Shown here: in pieces, positions 1 to 7,209 of the stretch
Position numbering within the stretch: position 1 is the stretch's first letter
Layout of the letters: each line of letters starts with the position of its first letter
Source of the DNA: Sandaracinaceae bacterium
Lineage (GTDB): Bacteria; Myxococcota_A; Polyangia; Polyangiales; Sandaracinaceae
DNA length: 36,239 nt
Reading direction: 5' to 3'
Assembly: GCA_019694315.1 (NCBI GenBank)
Contig: JAIBCE010000040.1
Span: 1 to 36,239 of the forward strand
Position numbers and translations under genes: made by a program
Notes under the pieces: model-generated
What the model saw: only the letters and a program-made list of their open reading frames with translations
Told to the model about the DNA's origin: nothing
Databases searched by the model: none

Positions 1-786
1 AAGACCGCCGCCGCGACTGGACCTCGCTACTTCCTCGCCGCCTCGGAGGACTGGACCGGCGCGCCCGAGCGCGTGAGCCGCGCGCAAGCGACGACGCCGG
101 GGCCCGCCACGCCGCTCGGGAGCAGCGCCGCGAACAGCAGCACGAGCCTTCCCCGCCTCGCGCCGCCGCCGGAGCGCCCCACCGCCGAGGCGCCGATCCC
201 GCCCGCGCGAGACAGCGCGCCCAAGCCGGCGCGCGAAGAGGTCTCGGTCAAGGGCGCGCTCGTCGTGGCCTTGCTCGATCACCTCGAGACCGAGCTCGGG
301 AGCGCGACGGCGAGCCTCACGATCGGATCGATCGAGCCGCAGCTCCGCGCGAAGCTCGAGGGCGTCATCCTGCCGATGGCGTGGCTCCCGCTCGGCCTCT
401 TCGAGGCGCTCCTCGGCGCGGTGGATCGGGACCACCCCGAGAGCACGCGCGCCGGCGCGGCGGGTCGTGCCGCCGCGGAGCGCGAGCTCTCGACGACGCA
501 TCGGCTCTTTCTCCAGACCGCGACGCCTGCCTCGGTGCTCGAGCACCTGCCGCACCTCCATCGCGTGTACTTCTCGAAGGGAGAGGCGAAGGTCGTGGCC
601 GCGACGGTCGGCACGAAGGTCGAGCTCGACGGCCTCGGCGTGGAGAGCCCCGGGCTCGTGGCGTGGCTCGCGGGCTTCTGGCAGCGGATGCTCGAGCTCG
701 CGGGCGCACGCGACGTGAAGATCGTCGCCACGACGTGCCGCGCCCATCGCGACGAGCGGAGCAGCGTCACGCTCCGTTGGCGCTGA
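1..786 (+). CDS. C-terminal part of putative sensory protein (V4R/heme-NO-binding-like domain), 5' end outside window
   Basis: The frame is open from base 1, so the gene almost certainly begins upstream; a GTG at 73 is the first possible internal start. About 80 residues of Pro/Ala/Ser-rich, low-complexity linker precede a folded segment of about 150 residues that starts near VKGALVVALLDHLE. The last 70 residues (EHLPHLHRVYFSKGE, then GLVAWLAGFWQRMLELAG, then CRAHRD and a terminal LRW) resemble the end of the V4R/heme-NO-binding-like or TIGR02265 sensory domains common in myxobacteria. That match is by pattern only. The linker fits a C-terminal sensory module attached to a larger upstream protein. 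The ligand is unknown. Stop TGA at 784-786 is followed at once by two GC-rich hairpins. Confidence 0.6.
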   Translation, partial: KTAAATGPRYFLAASEDWTGAPERVSRAQATTPGPATPLGSSAANSSTSLPRLAPPPERPTAEAPIPPARDSAPKPAREEVSVKGALVVALLDHLETELGSATASLTIGSIEPQLRAKLEGVILPMAWLPLGLFEALLGAVDRDHPESTRAGAAGRAAAERELSTTHRLFLQTATPASVLEHLPHLHRVYFSKGEAKVVAATVGTKVELDGLGVESPGLVAWLAGFWQRMLELAGARDVKIVATTCRAHRDERSSVTLRWR

Positions 787-833
787 GCTTGCCAGAGGGG
801 CCATGCGGCCCCTCCCCCGCGTGGCGGGGCCCC
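783..833. repeat. Hairpin-bearing direct repeat, copy 1 (also terminator-like)
   Basis: This roughly 50-bp unit begins at the stop codon of the first gene. It contains two adjacent stem-loops: GAGGGGCC/GGCCCCTC with loop ATGC (795-814), and CCCCGC/GCGGGG with loop GTG (815-829). A second copy lies at 1084-1132 with few differences. The block between them holds a further repeat (937-1088). The sequence downstream at 845-930 (ends TGCGCTCGGCGGGATCTCGA then TTCTCGG) also recurs at 1188-1234. The hairpins could end transcription of the upstream gene, but there is no T-tract. Confidence 0.75.
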
Positions 834-936
834 CACCCGCTCCACTCGCTGACGCTCGTGCTGCGCGCGGGGCCCCAGCCCCCGCTTGCACGCCTCGCGC
901 TGCGCTCGGCGGGATCTCGATCTTCTCGGTACTGAG

Positions 937-1088
937 AGATGGAGAAAGAATCTCCGACTTCGAATCGGGCCGCGGGGGAGGGGGTCCGATGCTCAGACAT
1001 ACTCGGCCTTCGGCCTGCGTAACTCGCCCTGGACCCCCCACCCCCGCGTCCCTTCGGCTCTCGAGTCGATTGTTTCTCGGTCTCTGAG
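937..1088 (+). repeat. 152-bp interspersed repeat, copy A
   Basis: The reverse complement recurs at 34050-34201 with about three mismatches over 152 bp. It includes a small inverted repeat (AGGCCGAAGGCC on the minus strand), a purine run (GCGGGGGAGGGGG) and the stretch CTCCGACTTCGAATCGGG. A shorter relative of that last stretch occurs at 7112-7134. Both full copies lie outside genes. It encodes no recognisable protein. Near-identity suggests recent duplication, homogenisation or selection. Confidence 0.9.
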
Positions 1089-1132
1089 TTGGCCAGAGGG
1101 GCATGCGGCCCCTCCCCCGCGTGGCGGGGCCC
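1084..1132. repeat. Hairpin-bearing direct repeat, copy 2
   Basis: This copy repeats the unit at 783-833: CTGAG, then CCAGAGGGGC, the ATGC loop, GCGGCCCCTCCCCCGCGTGG and CGGGGCCC. The stems GAGGGGC/GCCCCTC (1096-1114) and CCCCGC/GCGGGG (1115-1129) are kept. It directly abuts copy A of the 152-bp element, so the two are parts of one composite repeat. No gene ends here, which argues that the hairpins are a property of the repeat and not dedicated terminators. Confidence 0.75.
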
Positions 1133-1276
1133 GGCGATCGGACACCGCGCGCAAGCACGAAGTGCCGAGCACGCGGAGAACCCGCCACTCGCGGACGCTC
1201 GTGCTGCGCTCGGCGGGATCTCGATGTTCTCGGCCCCTATCGCGCGCGCCGCCCTTGCCCGTGCGACACTCGCGGC

Positions 1277-3769
1277 ATGCCCTCGGCCTCGCTTCGCGCA
1301 CCGGCGCTCGGTCTCGTCTGTCTCTCGCTCCTCGCCTCGTTCCTCCTCGGGTGCCCCGGCGGCGAGCGCCCCATGCTGGGAAGCATCGAGCGCACGACGG
1401 GGACCGTCTCAGAGACCCTGCACATCGCCATCCCGGTGACCAACCCGAGCGGAACGGCCATCCGCTATCGCTTCGAGCCCTCGGTGCCGATCCCCGCGCT
1501 CGACAGCGTCGCGTCGATCAGCGGCGGTCCCTCGGGGGGCGAGCTGCGCTGGACGCCGCTCGCGAGCCACGTGGGCACGCACGAGCTCGCGATCATCATC
1601 GAGTCGGGCTCGGGGGAGGAGTACGACCGCACGACGGCGCTCGTGGAGATCCTTCCGTCGAGCGACGCGGCACCGGTCTTCCTCGAGCCGGGCGCGGGCG
1701 GCACGTTCGATCTCGCGCGCGATCCTTGCGTGCGATTCCGCGTCGAGATCCGTGACGACGACAGCCCCGGCGTGGAGATCCGCGCGCGCGGCGAGCTCCC
1801 CGCGGGCGCGACGATCACGCCCGACGGCATGAAGAGCGCGGACGTGTCGTGGTGCCCGAGCTCCGATCAGATCGCCGCCTCGGAGCGCTGGACGATCGGG
1901 CTCGAGGCCGACGACGGCGATCATCCGCCGGTGCCGCACGACTTCGTCGCGGTGCTCCGCAGCGGGGGCGGCACGGGCTGCGACGGCGCCGCGCCCGACG
2001 TCACGATCACCTCGCCCGAGGGCGGCGGCCGCGTGACGAGCGGCACGGGCTACGACGTGGTCGTGAGCGCGACCGACGATCGCGGCCTGCGCGAGCCGCC
2101 CATCCTCTACTGGTCGACCGAGACGCCGAGCGATCCGTCGCGGCCCGACGTGACGCTCTTCGAGCAGGCCATCTTCGAGAGCGAAGGCGGCGACACGTTC
2201 CGCGCGCGCGTGCCCTCGCTCGGCCTCGCCGTGGGCGAGCAGCGCGAGGTCTTCTTCGTCGTGTCGGCGACGGACAACGACGACGCCTCCGGCACGGGCT
2301 GCGATCACCGCACCGACACGCTCCTCAGCTCGTTCTTCGCGGTCGGCGGCGAGGGCGGCTCCTTGCCCGTGTGCGCGCGCTGCGGGGCGTCGGTGGAGTG
2401 CAGCTCGGGCCTCTGCGCACCCTCGCCCGGCGGAGCGCGCTGCGTCGAGGCGTGCGTGGGGGGAGCCTGCTCGGGAGGCCTCAGCTGCGCGAGCGTCACG
2501 ACGAGCGAGGGCGGCTCGACCGACGCGTGCGTGGGCGCCGGCGGCAGCGTCGCGGCCGCGTGCAGCGCGGTGTGCGTGAACGACGGCGCCGAGCCCAACG
2601 ACACGGTCGCGGCGGCCACACGCCTCACGGGCAGCGCCTCGGGCCAGATCTGCGGCGGTGATCGCGACGTGTTCCAGATCTCGGGCGCGAGCGCGATGTC
2701 GCAGGTGACGGTGGTGCTCGACGGCTTCCGCTCGTCGGAGGGAGATCTCGATCTCCGTCTGCTCGATGGGAGCGGCCGGATCCTCGGCTCGAGCGCGGGC
2801 GTCGCCGACACCGAGACGGTCACGTACTGCGCCGCGAGCACGAGCTCGCTCTACGCGGAGGTCTTCGGCTTCCTCGACGCGCAGAACGCCTACGACGTGT
2901 CGGTCACGATCGATCCGGGCGGCTGCTGCGTGAACGACGCGAACGAGCCCGACGACAGCGTCGGCGCCGCGCGGCTCGTCGTGGGCACCGACTTCGAGGG
3001 CACGCTCTGCTACGACGACGACGACTACCGCGCCTTCGACGTGACCTCCGCGAGCCACGTCGTCATCACGGTGGTGGGCGATGGCCTCGCCGTCGTCGAC
3101 ATCGAGCTCTACGACGCTGCGGGCGCGCTCGTCGCCTCGTCCACCGACGTGGGCGGCACCCTCACGATCGACCGCATGCTCGCCTCGGGTCGCTACGCCG
3201 TGCGCGTGTTCGGCTACATGAACGAGGGCGACATGTACCTCGGGCAGATCACGATCACGCCGACGGGCGCGCGCTGCACGGCGACGCGCGACTGCGCCGC
3301 GGGCCAGGTCTGCTCGAGCGGCACCTGCGTGCCCGACGACTGCACGCCCGGCGGGGCGAGCTGCCCGTCGATGCACCTCTGCCCCGATCCGGGCCCGTCG
3401 ACGGCTGCGAGCGACTGCGTGGCGAGCTGCCTCGTGAACGCAGACTGCCGCTCGTCGGAGGCGTGCAAGTGGTTCGTGGGTGGTCGCGGCTGCGCTGAGC
3501 GCGGCGCCGGCGCGCTCGGCGCGAGCTGCACGAGCTTCCGCGACTGCGGCGTGCAGCGCACCTGCGTGGACTGGCCGGGCGGCTTCTGCACGCGTGCAGG
3601 CTGCACGCGCAACTCCGACTGCGAGAGCGGCACCTACTGCGCCGACGTGGGCGGCGTCCGCGCCTGCGCGCTCGACTGCTCGACCGACATGACGCGCTGC
3701 CGCAGCGGCTACAGCTGCCGCGCCACCGCCGACGTCGTCGGCACGTCGCGCTTCGTGTGCGCACCATGA
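1277..3769 (+). CDS. Secreted lipoprotein with two PPC domains and Cys-rich C-terminus
   Basis: The start is the ATG at 1277, because a lipoprotein signal follows it directly and ends LLGC (lipidated Cys about residue 26). The product is about 830 residues. Residues 30-410 look like beta-sandwich or cadherin-like repeats. There are two bacterial pre-peptidase C-terminal (PPC) domains: about 437-545 (EPNDTVAAATRL, then DRDVFQI) and 553-665 (NEPDDSVGAARL, then DDDDYRAFDV). Residues 668-830 are Cys-rich, with repeated C-x-x-D-C and G-x-x-C patterns like those of myxobacterial surface proteins. No catalytic motif is visible. It is probably an outer-membrane or surface adhesive or substrate-binding protein. 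The stop overlaps the next start by four bases (ATGA), so the two are likely translated together. Confidence 0.85.
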   Translation: MPSASLRAPALGLVCLSLLASFLLGCPGGERPMLGSIERTTGTVSETLHIAIPVTNPSGTAIRYRFEPSVPIPALDSVASISGGPSGGELRWTPLASHVGTHELAIIIESGSGEEYDRTTALVEILPSSDAAPVFLEPGAGGTFDLARDPCVRFRVEIRDDDSPGVEIRARGELPAGATITPDGMKSADVSWCPSSDQIAASERWTIGLEADDGDHPPVPHDFVAVLRSGGGTGCDGAAPDVTITSPEGGGRVTSGTGYDVVVSATDDRGLREPPILYWSTETPSDPSRPDVTLFEQAIFESEGGDTFRARVPSLGLAVGEQREVFFVVSATDNDDASGTGCDHRTDTLLSSFFAVGGEGGSLPVCARCGASVECSSGLCAPSPGGARCVEACVGGACSGGLSCASVTTSEGGSTDACVGAGGSVAAACSAVCVNDGAEPNDTVAAATRLTGSASGQICGGDRDVFQISGASAMSQVTVVLDGFRSSEGDLDLRLLDGSGRILGSSAGVADTETVTYCAASTSSLYAEVFGFLDAQNAYDVSVTIDPGGCCVNDANEPDDSVGAARLVVGTDFEGTLCYDDDDYRAFDVTSASHVVITVVGDGLAVVDIELYDAAGALVASSTDVGGTLTIDRMLASGRYAVRVFGYMNEGDMYLGQITITPTGARCTATRDCAAGQVCSSGTCVPDDCTPGGASCPSMHLCPDPGPSTAASDCVASCLVNADCRSSEACKWFVGGRGCAERGAGALGASCTSFRDCGVQRTCVDWPGGFCTRAGCTRNSDCESGTYCADVGGVRACALDCSTDMTRCRSGYSCRATADVVGTSRFVCAP

Positions 3770-5640
3770 GGCGGCTCTCGAGCACGCTCGGACCGCTCGC
3801 GGCGTGCGCCGCGCTCGCGCTGGTCATGGCTGGCTGCCCCGAGGGTGACCCCGTCGTGGACGCGGCCCTTCCGCCGCCACGCATCCTCTCGATCGACGTG
3901 GCCTCGCCCGCGCTCGTGGGCTCGCTCCTGCGCGTGCGCGGCGTCGATCTGGATCGGCTGGGGAGCGATCCGACGCTCAGCGCGCTCGAGGGCTCGACGC
4001 CGCTCTTCATGCTGACGGAGGCCCCCGGCAGCGCGGAGGACGCGCTCGACTTCCGCCTCACGCGCAGCGCGGTCGACGCGCTCGGCGAGGGCACGCACAC
4101 GATCGACGTGGTGGTCGAGGGACGTGGCCTCGTGAGCGAGCGCTACACGCTCGCGCTCGAGATCGCGAGCGAACTGCCCCTCGCGCTCGACGAGGGCCTC
4201 ACGGGCACGGCGCATCGCAACGACGTCGTGGTGCTCCATGGTGCGGGCTTCGTGGGAGGCGACGAAGGAGACCTCGTGCTCCACGTCACGGGCGACTTCG
4301 CGCGCGATGGTGGCGGGACGAGCCCGCTCGATGTGTCGTTGCCCGTCGCGCAGGTGGAGCTGACCGATCGCGGCCGCGGCGTGGCGGTGCTCACGACCGA
4401 CCTCGGCGGCGTGTTCCCCGGCGAGCTCACGGGCACCGCGCGCCTCGAGCGCACGCTCGCGAGCGGCGCCACGGCGAGCACCGACCCCCAGCCCGTCTCG
4501 CTCACGTTCCTGCCTCCCGAGCTCTTCTCGTTCGATGGCGCCATGGCCTCGGTGGGTCGCCTCGTCACCGTGCGCGGCGCGGGCTTCCTCGGCGGCGCCG
4601 ATCGGCCCACCGAGACGACGCTGCTGCGCATCTCCGGCATGTTCACGCCGCAAGGTGGGGCCGCGACGCCGCTCTCGGGCGAGCTCGTGCCGCGCTTCGT
4701 CTCCGGCGCCGAGGTGCGCGTGGTGGTGGAGACCGAGGTGCGTGATGGGCTCGTCATCGCGCGGCTCTTCGGCGCGCAGCGCGGCGTGTTCGAGGGCACC
4801 GTCACCCCGATCACCATCGCGGGCCACGACGAGGTCTCGGGCGCGACGGCGCCGCTTCGCCTCGTGCTCGGGCCACCGGTGCAGGTGGTGCACCTGCGCT
4901 TCCTTCCTGGCTACTACGACAGCCTCGCGCGCTTCGGGCTCGCGTCGGCGGAGGACGACGTCGCCGACGCGATCGTGCGCCGCATGGAGGAGATCTACGC
5001 GGGCGTGAACCTCGACGTGCGCCTCGAGGAGCCCGCGGACTTCGACGCGACGGCGACCACGGCGGTGGAGATCGGCGGCCCCGATCCCAACGGAAACGGC
5101 CTCTTCGGCTACGACAACTCGGCCGGCAAGGACGTGGGCAACGTGCGCATGTTCGACGCGATCGGCGGCGCGAACGCCGAGACGCAGGCCGACGGATTCC
5201 CCGGCTTCGGCGGGGTGTTCGTGGAGTCGATGCTGTGGTGGAGCGCGCACCCCGAGCTGCCGGGCGAGATGCCCACGAGCGCGCCCGATCCCGATCCGCT
5301 CTTCGACGAGCTCTTCGATCCCGTGCGCACCCATCCCGTGACGCGCGCCGAGCTCGCGGGAGAGGCGAGCCCCGAGCGCAGCGCCGAGATCCGACGTGCG
5401 ATCGATGCGCTCGGCGCGATCGTGGGAGAGACGTCGGCCCACGAGCTCGGGCACTCGCTCGGCATGGCGCAGCCCTACGGCCCCGTCACGGCGTTCCATC
5501 GCGACGACGACGGTGATGGGTGCGTCATGGATCGAGGCGGGGATCGTCCCCTGGCCGAGCGGGCCGCGCAGGCAGGCGCCGCGCGATCGAGCTTCTGCGA
5601 CGACGAGCCCGCGTACCTCCAGGAGATCCTGGGGCCCTGA
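3766..5640 (+). CDS. Metzincin-like zinc metalloprotease lipoprotein
   Basis: ATG at 3766 overlaps the previous stop. The signal sequence ends LVMAGC (Cys24). Residues 35-370 contain IPT/TIG-like beta-sandwich segments (VVVLHGAGFVGG; LVTVRGAGFLGG). The C-terminal domain carries HELGHSLG (His559, Glu560, His563), the gluzincin/metzincin zinc signature, and a later CVMD (Met588) that fits a metzincin Met-turn. At the usual third-ligand position of HExxHxxGxxH/D the residue is Gln569. His578, in AFHRDD, is a possible substitute ligand. Known of such proteins: zinc endopeptidases acting outside the cell. Substrate unknown. The pairing with the PPC lipoprotein upstream suggests a joint surface role (inference). 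Confidence 0.8.
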   Translation: MRRLSSTLGPLAACAALALVMAGCPEGDPVVDAALPPPRILSIDVASPALVGSLLRVRGVDLDRLGSDPTLSALEGSTPLFMLTEAPGSAEDALDFRLTRSAVDALGEGTHTIDVVVEGRGLVSERYTLALEIASELPLALDEGLTGTAHRNDVVVLHGAGFVGGDEGDLVLHVTGDFARDGGGTSPLDVSLPVAQVELTDRGRGVAVLTTDLGGVFPGELTGTARLERTLASGATASTDPQPVSLTFLPPELFSFDGAMASVGRLVTVRGAGFLGGADRPTETTLLRISGMFTPQGGAATPLSGELVPRFVSGAEVRVVVETEVRDGLVIARLFGAQRGVFEGTVTPITIAGHDEVSGATAPLRLVLGPPVQVVHLRFLPGYYDSLARFGLASAEDDVADAIVRRMEEIYAGVNLDVRLEEPADFDATATTAVEIGGPDPNGNGLFGYDNSAGKDVGNVRMFDAIGGANAETQADGFPGFGGVFVESMLWWSAHPELPGEMPTSAPDPDPLFDELFDPVRTHPVTRAELAGEASPERSAEIRRAIDALGAIVGETSAHELGHSLGMAQPYGPVTAFHRDDDGDGCVMDRGGDRPLAERAAQAGAARSSFCDDEPAYLQEILGP

Positions 5641-5669
5641 TCGCCCGAGCCTTGATCGACGAGGCGCCC

Positions 5670-6341
5670 TCAGCCGCGGTAGCGGTCTCGGGCCTGGCCC
5701 TCGAGGTAGCTCTTCATCGTGCTCGGCACACGCAGGAGCCATGGCTCCACCACGCCGCGGATCATCGGCTCGACTGCGCCCATGCCGAGCGTCGCGCGGA
5801 CGGCCCACGTCACGAGCGTGCGGGTGCGGTGGAACGACTGGAGCTCGAGGAAGCCCCGCGCGTCCTCGACGTCGTGGGGGCGGTCGCGATCGAGCTCGAA
5901 TTCCACACGGCGACCGACCGCGTCGAGGTGCAGGCGCAGGCAGTAGCTCACCTCGATGCCCATCTGCGCCTGATGCACGTAGAGCACGCGCGCGCCGCCC
6001 TCGGGCCCCTCGTCGCGCGTGAGGTCGGTGCCGGGGAGCATGTACTGGTAGGCGTCGAGGTCCTCGAGCGCGCGCCACACCTCGGCCGTCGGCCGATCGA
6101 TCACCTGGAAGCCGACGCCGCCGAGCCAGCCGTCGGCCGTGCCCGGGCGATGCGGACGCGACACGAGCTCGCCTCGCGTGAGATGCGCGCGCTCGTCGCT
6201 GGTGAAGGCACCGTGCTCCGGGTGCGTCGCGCGCTCCTGCGCGCCCGAGCCGCGCGGCCAGAGCGCCAGGACGAGCGCACAGAGCGCCGCGAGGCCTGCG
6301 AGCCGCGCCCTCCCCCACGACCACCACGGCTCCATGCGCAT
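5670..6341 (-). CDS. Exported START/SRPBCC-like protein
   Basis: The product has about 223 residues. A hydrophobic signal (LAGLAALCALVLALW) ends near GSGAQE, so it is probably periplasmic. The rest has the order expected of a SRPBCC/START ligand-binding fold: an early beta strand, DRPTAEVWRALEDLDAYQ as the characteristic helix with a tyrosine, then alternating strands and a long C-terminal helix (EPWLLRVPSTMKSYLEGQ). Proteins of this fold bind hydrophobic ligands; this ligand is unknown. ATG at 6341 and ATG at 6335 are both possible; neither has a clear ribosome site. It is 22 bp downstream of the endonuclease III gene on the same strand and may share its transcript. Confidence 0.75.
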   Translation of the reverse strand: MRMEPWWSWGRARLAGLAALCALVLALWPRGSGAQERATHPEHGAFTSDERAHLTRGELVSRPHRPGTADGWLGGVGFQVIDRPTAEVWRALEDLDAYQYMLPGTDLTRDEGPEGGARVLYVHQAQMGIEVSYCLRLHLDAVGRRVEFELDRDRPHDVEDARGFLELQSFHRTRTLVTWAVRATLGMGAVEPMIRGVVEPWLLRVPSTMKSYLEGQARDRYRG

Positions 6342-6363
6342 CGGGTCTCGATGGTAGCAGTCG

Positions 6364-7071
6364 TCAGGGCGCTTTCGACGAGGCCCTCCTTGCTTTCGAC
6401 GAGGCCCTGGGCGAGCCGTCCGCAGCCTTCGCCTCGGCGCGCCGCGCCGCCCCGCTCGCGGCCCAGCTGCAGATGGGGCAGGCGTCGAAGTCGTGACGCA
6501 GCGCCGGACAGTGCTCGCGTCCGAAGAAGATGATCTGGAGGTGCAGCCGGTTCCAGAGCGCGCGATCGAAGGTCCGCTTGAGATCGCGCTCGGTCACCTC
6601 GACGTTCTTGGCGCTCGAGAGGCCCCAGCGCTTGGCCAGGCGGTGGATGTGGGTGTCGACCGGAAACGCAGGGACGCCGAAGGCCTGCGCCATCACCACC
6701 GACGCGGTCTTGTGCCCCACGCCGGGCAGGGCCTCGAGCGCCTCGAAGCTCCGTGGCACCTCGCCGCCGTGCTCGTCGACGAGCTTCTTCGCGAGCCCCA
6801 CGAGCGCCTTGGCCTTCTGCGGCGCGAGGCCGACCTCGCGGATGAGGCCCCGCACCTCGTCCACGTCGAGCTTCGCGAGCGCCGCGGGCGTCGGAGCGCG
6901 CTCGAAGAGCGCCGGCGTCACCTGGTTGACCTTCTTGTCGGTGGTCTGCGCCGAGAGCACCACCGCCACGAGGAGCGTGAAGGCGTCGAGGTGATCGAGC
7001 GGGATCGGGGTCTCGGGATAGAGCCGCTCGAGGATCGCCACGATCCTCGCGGCCTTCTCGGCGCGCTTCAT
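6364..7071 (-). CDS. nth: Endonuclease III (DNA glycosylase/AP lyase)
   Basis: Start ATG at 7071 gives 235 residues and begins where the family begins (MKRAEKAARIVAILERLYP). Much longer frames upstream are spurious. Seen: LSAQTTDKKVNQVTP, the helix-hairpin-helix LPGVGHKTASVV with catalytic Lys121, and catalytic Asp139 in VDTHIHR. Endonuclease III removes oxidised pyrimidines and cleaves the abasic site. The C-terminal Fe-S region is unusual. The family pattern C-x6-C-x2-C-x5-C here reads Cys188, Phe195, Cys198, Ala204, with an extra Cys201. The tail is an Ala/Arg/Lys/Ser extension with a 21-bp direct repeat (6371-6387 and 6392-6408) encoding repeated RASSKA. The next gene toward lower coordinates is 22 bp away. 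Confidence 0.93.
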   Translation of the reverse strand: MKRAEKAARIVAILERLYPETPIPLDHLDAFTLLVAVVLSAQTTDKKVNQVTPALFERAPTPAALAKLDVDEVRGLIREVGLAPQKAKALVGLAKKLVDEHGGEVPRSFEALEALPGVGHKTASVVMAQAFGVPAFPVDTHIHRLAKRWGLSSAKNVEVTERDLKRTFDRALWNRLHLQIIFFGREHCPALRHDFDACPICSWAASGAARRAEAKAADGSPRASSKARRASSKAP

Positions 7072-7209
7072 GGTGCGGTTGTAGCGAAAACCGGAGAGCG
7101 AGAGACAACCCTCCGACCTCGAATGGGGCCGCGCCGAGGGTGAGAAGATCGCGCGTTTGCGGTTCGCGGTGCCCTCGGATAAGCGTTCCGACCTTCGATT
7201 GGAGCCACG
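7072..7209. promoter_or_regulatory. Divergent intergenic region nth / RCC1 lipoprotein
   Basis: These 138 bp separate divergent genes, so promoters in both directions are expected. Seen: GGAG five bases before the ATG at 7210, a good ribosome site. A weak sigma-70-like candidate for the rightward gene is TTGCGG (7157-7162) with TAAGCG 17 bp later. CTCCGACCTCGAATGGGGCC (7112-7131) closely matches part of the 152-bp element, and GTTCCGACCTTCGATTGG (7185-7202) is a looser match. They may be decayed repeat pieces or paired operator sites. Confidence 0.35.

Larger units (their letters stand above)
787..1276. other. Gene-free repeat block (490 bp)
   Basis: No convincing gene lies here. Nearly all of it is repeats: hairpin unit copy 1 (783-833), a segment ending near 930, the 152-bp element (937-1088), hairpin unit copy 2 (1084-1132), and a second copy of the 845-930 segment (1188-1234). 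Open frames crossing it are low-complexity and not shared with known families. The last 40 bp before the ATG at 1277 must hold the leader of the next gene, but I see no clear Shine-Dalgarno or sigma-70 promoter. Confidence 0.7.

Noticed and set aside
1409..6327. Long minus-strand open frames antisense to the two lipoprotein genes
   Set aside because: They are Arg/Ala/His-rich shadows that follow from high third-base GC in the genuine plus-strand genes; no family motif appears.
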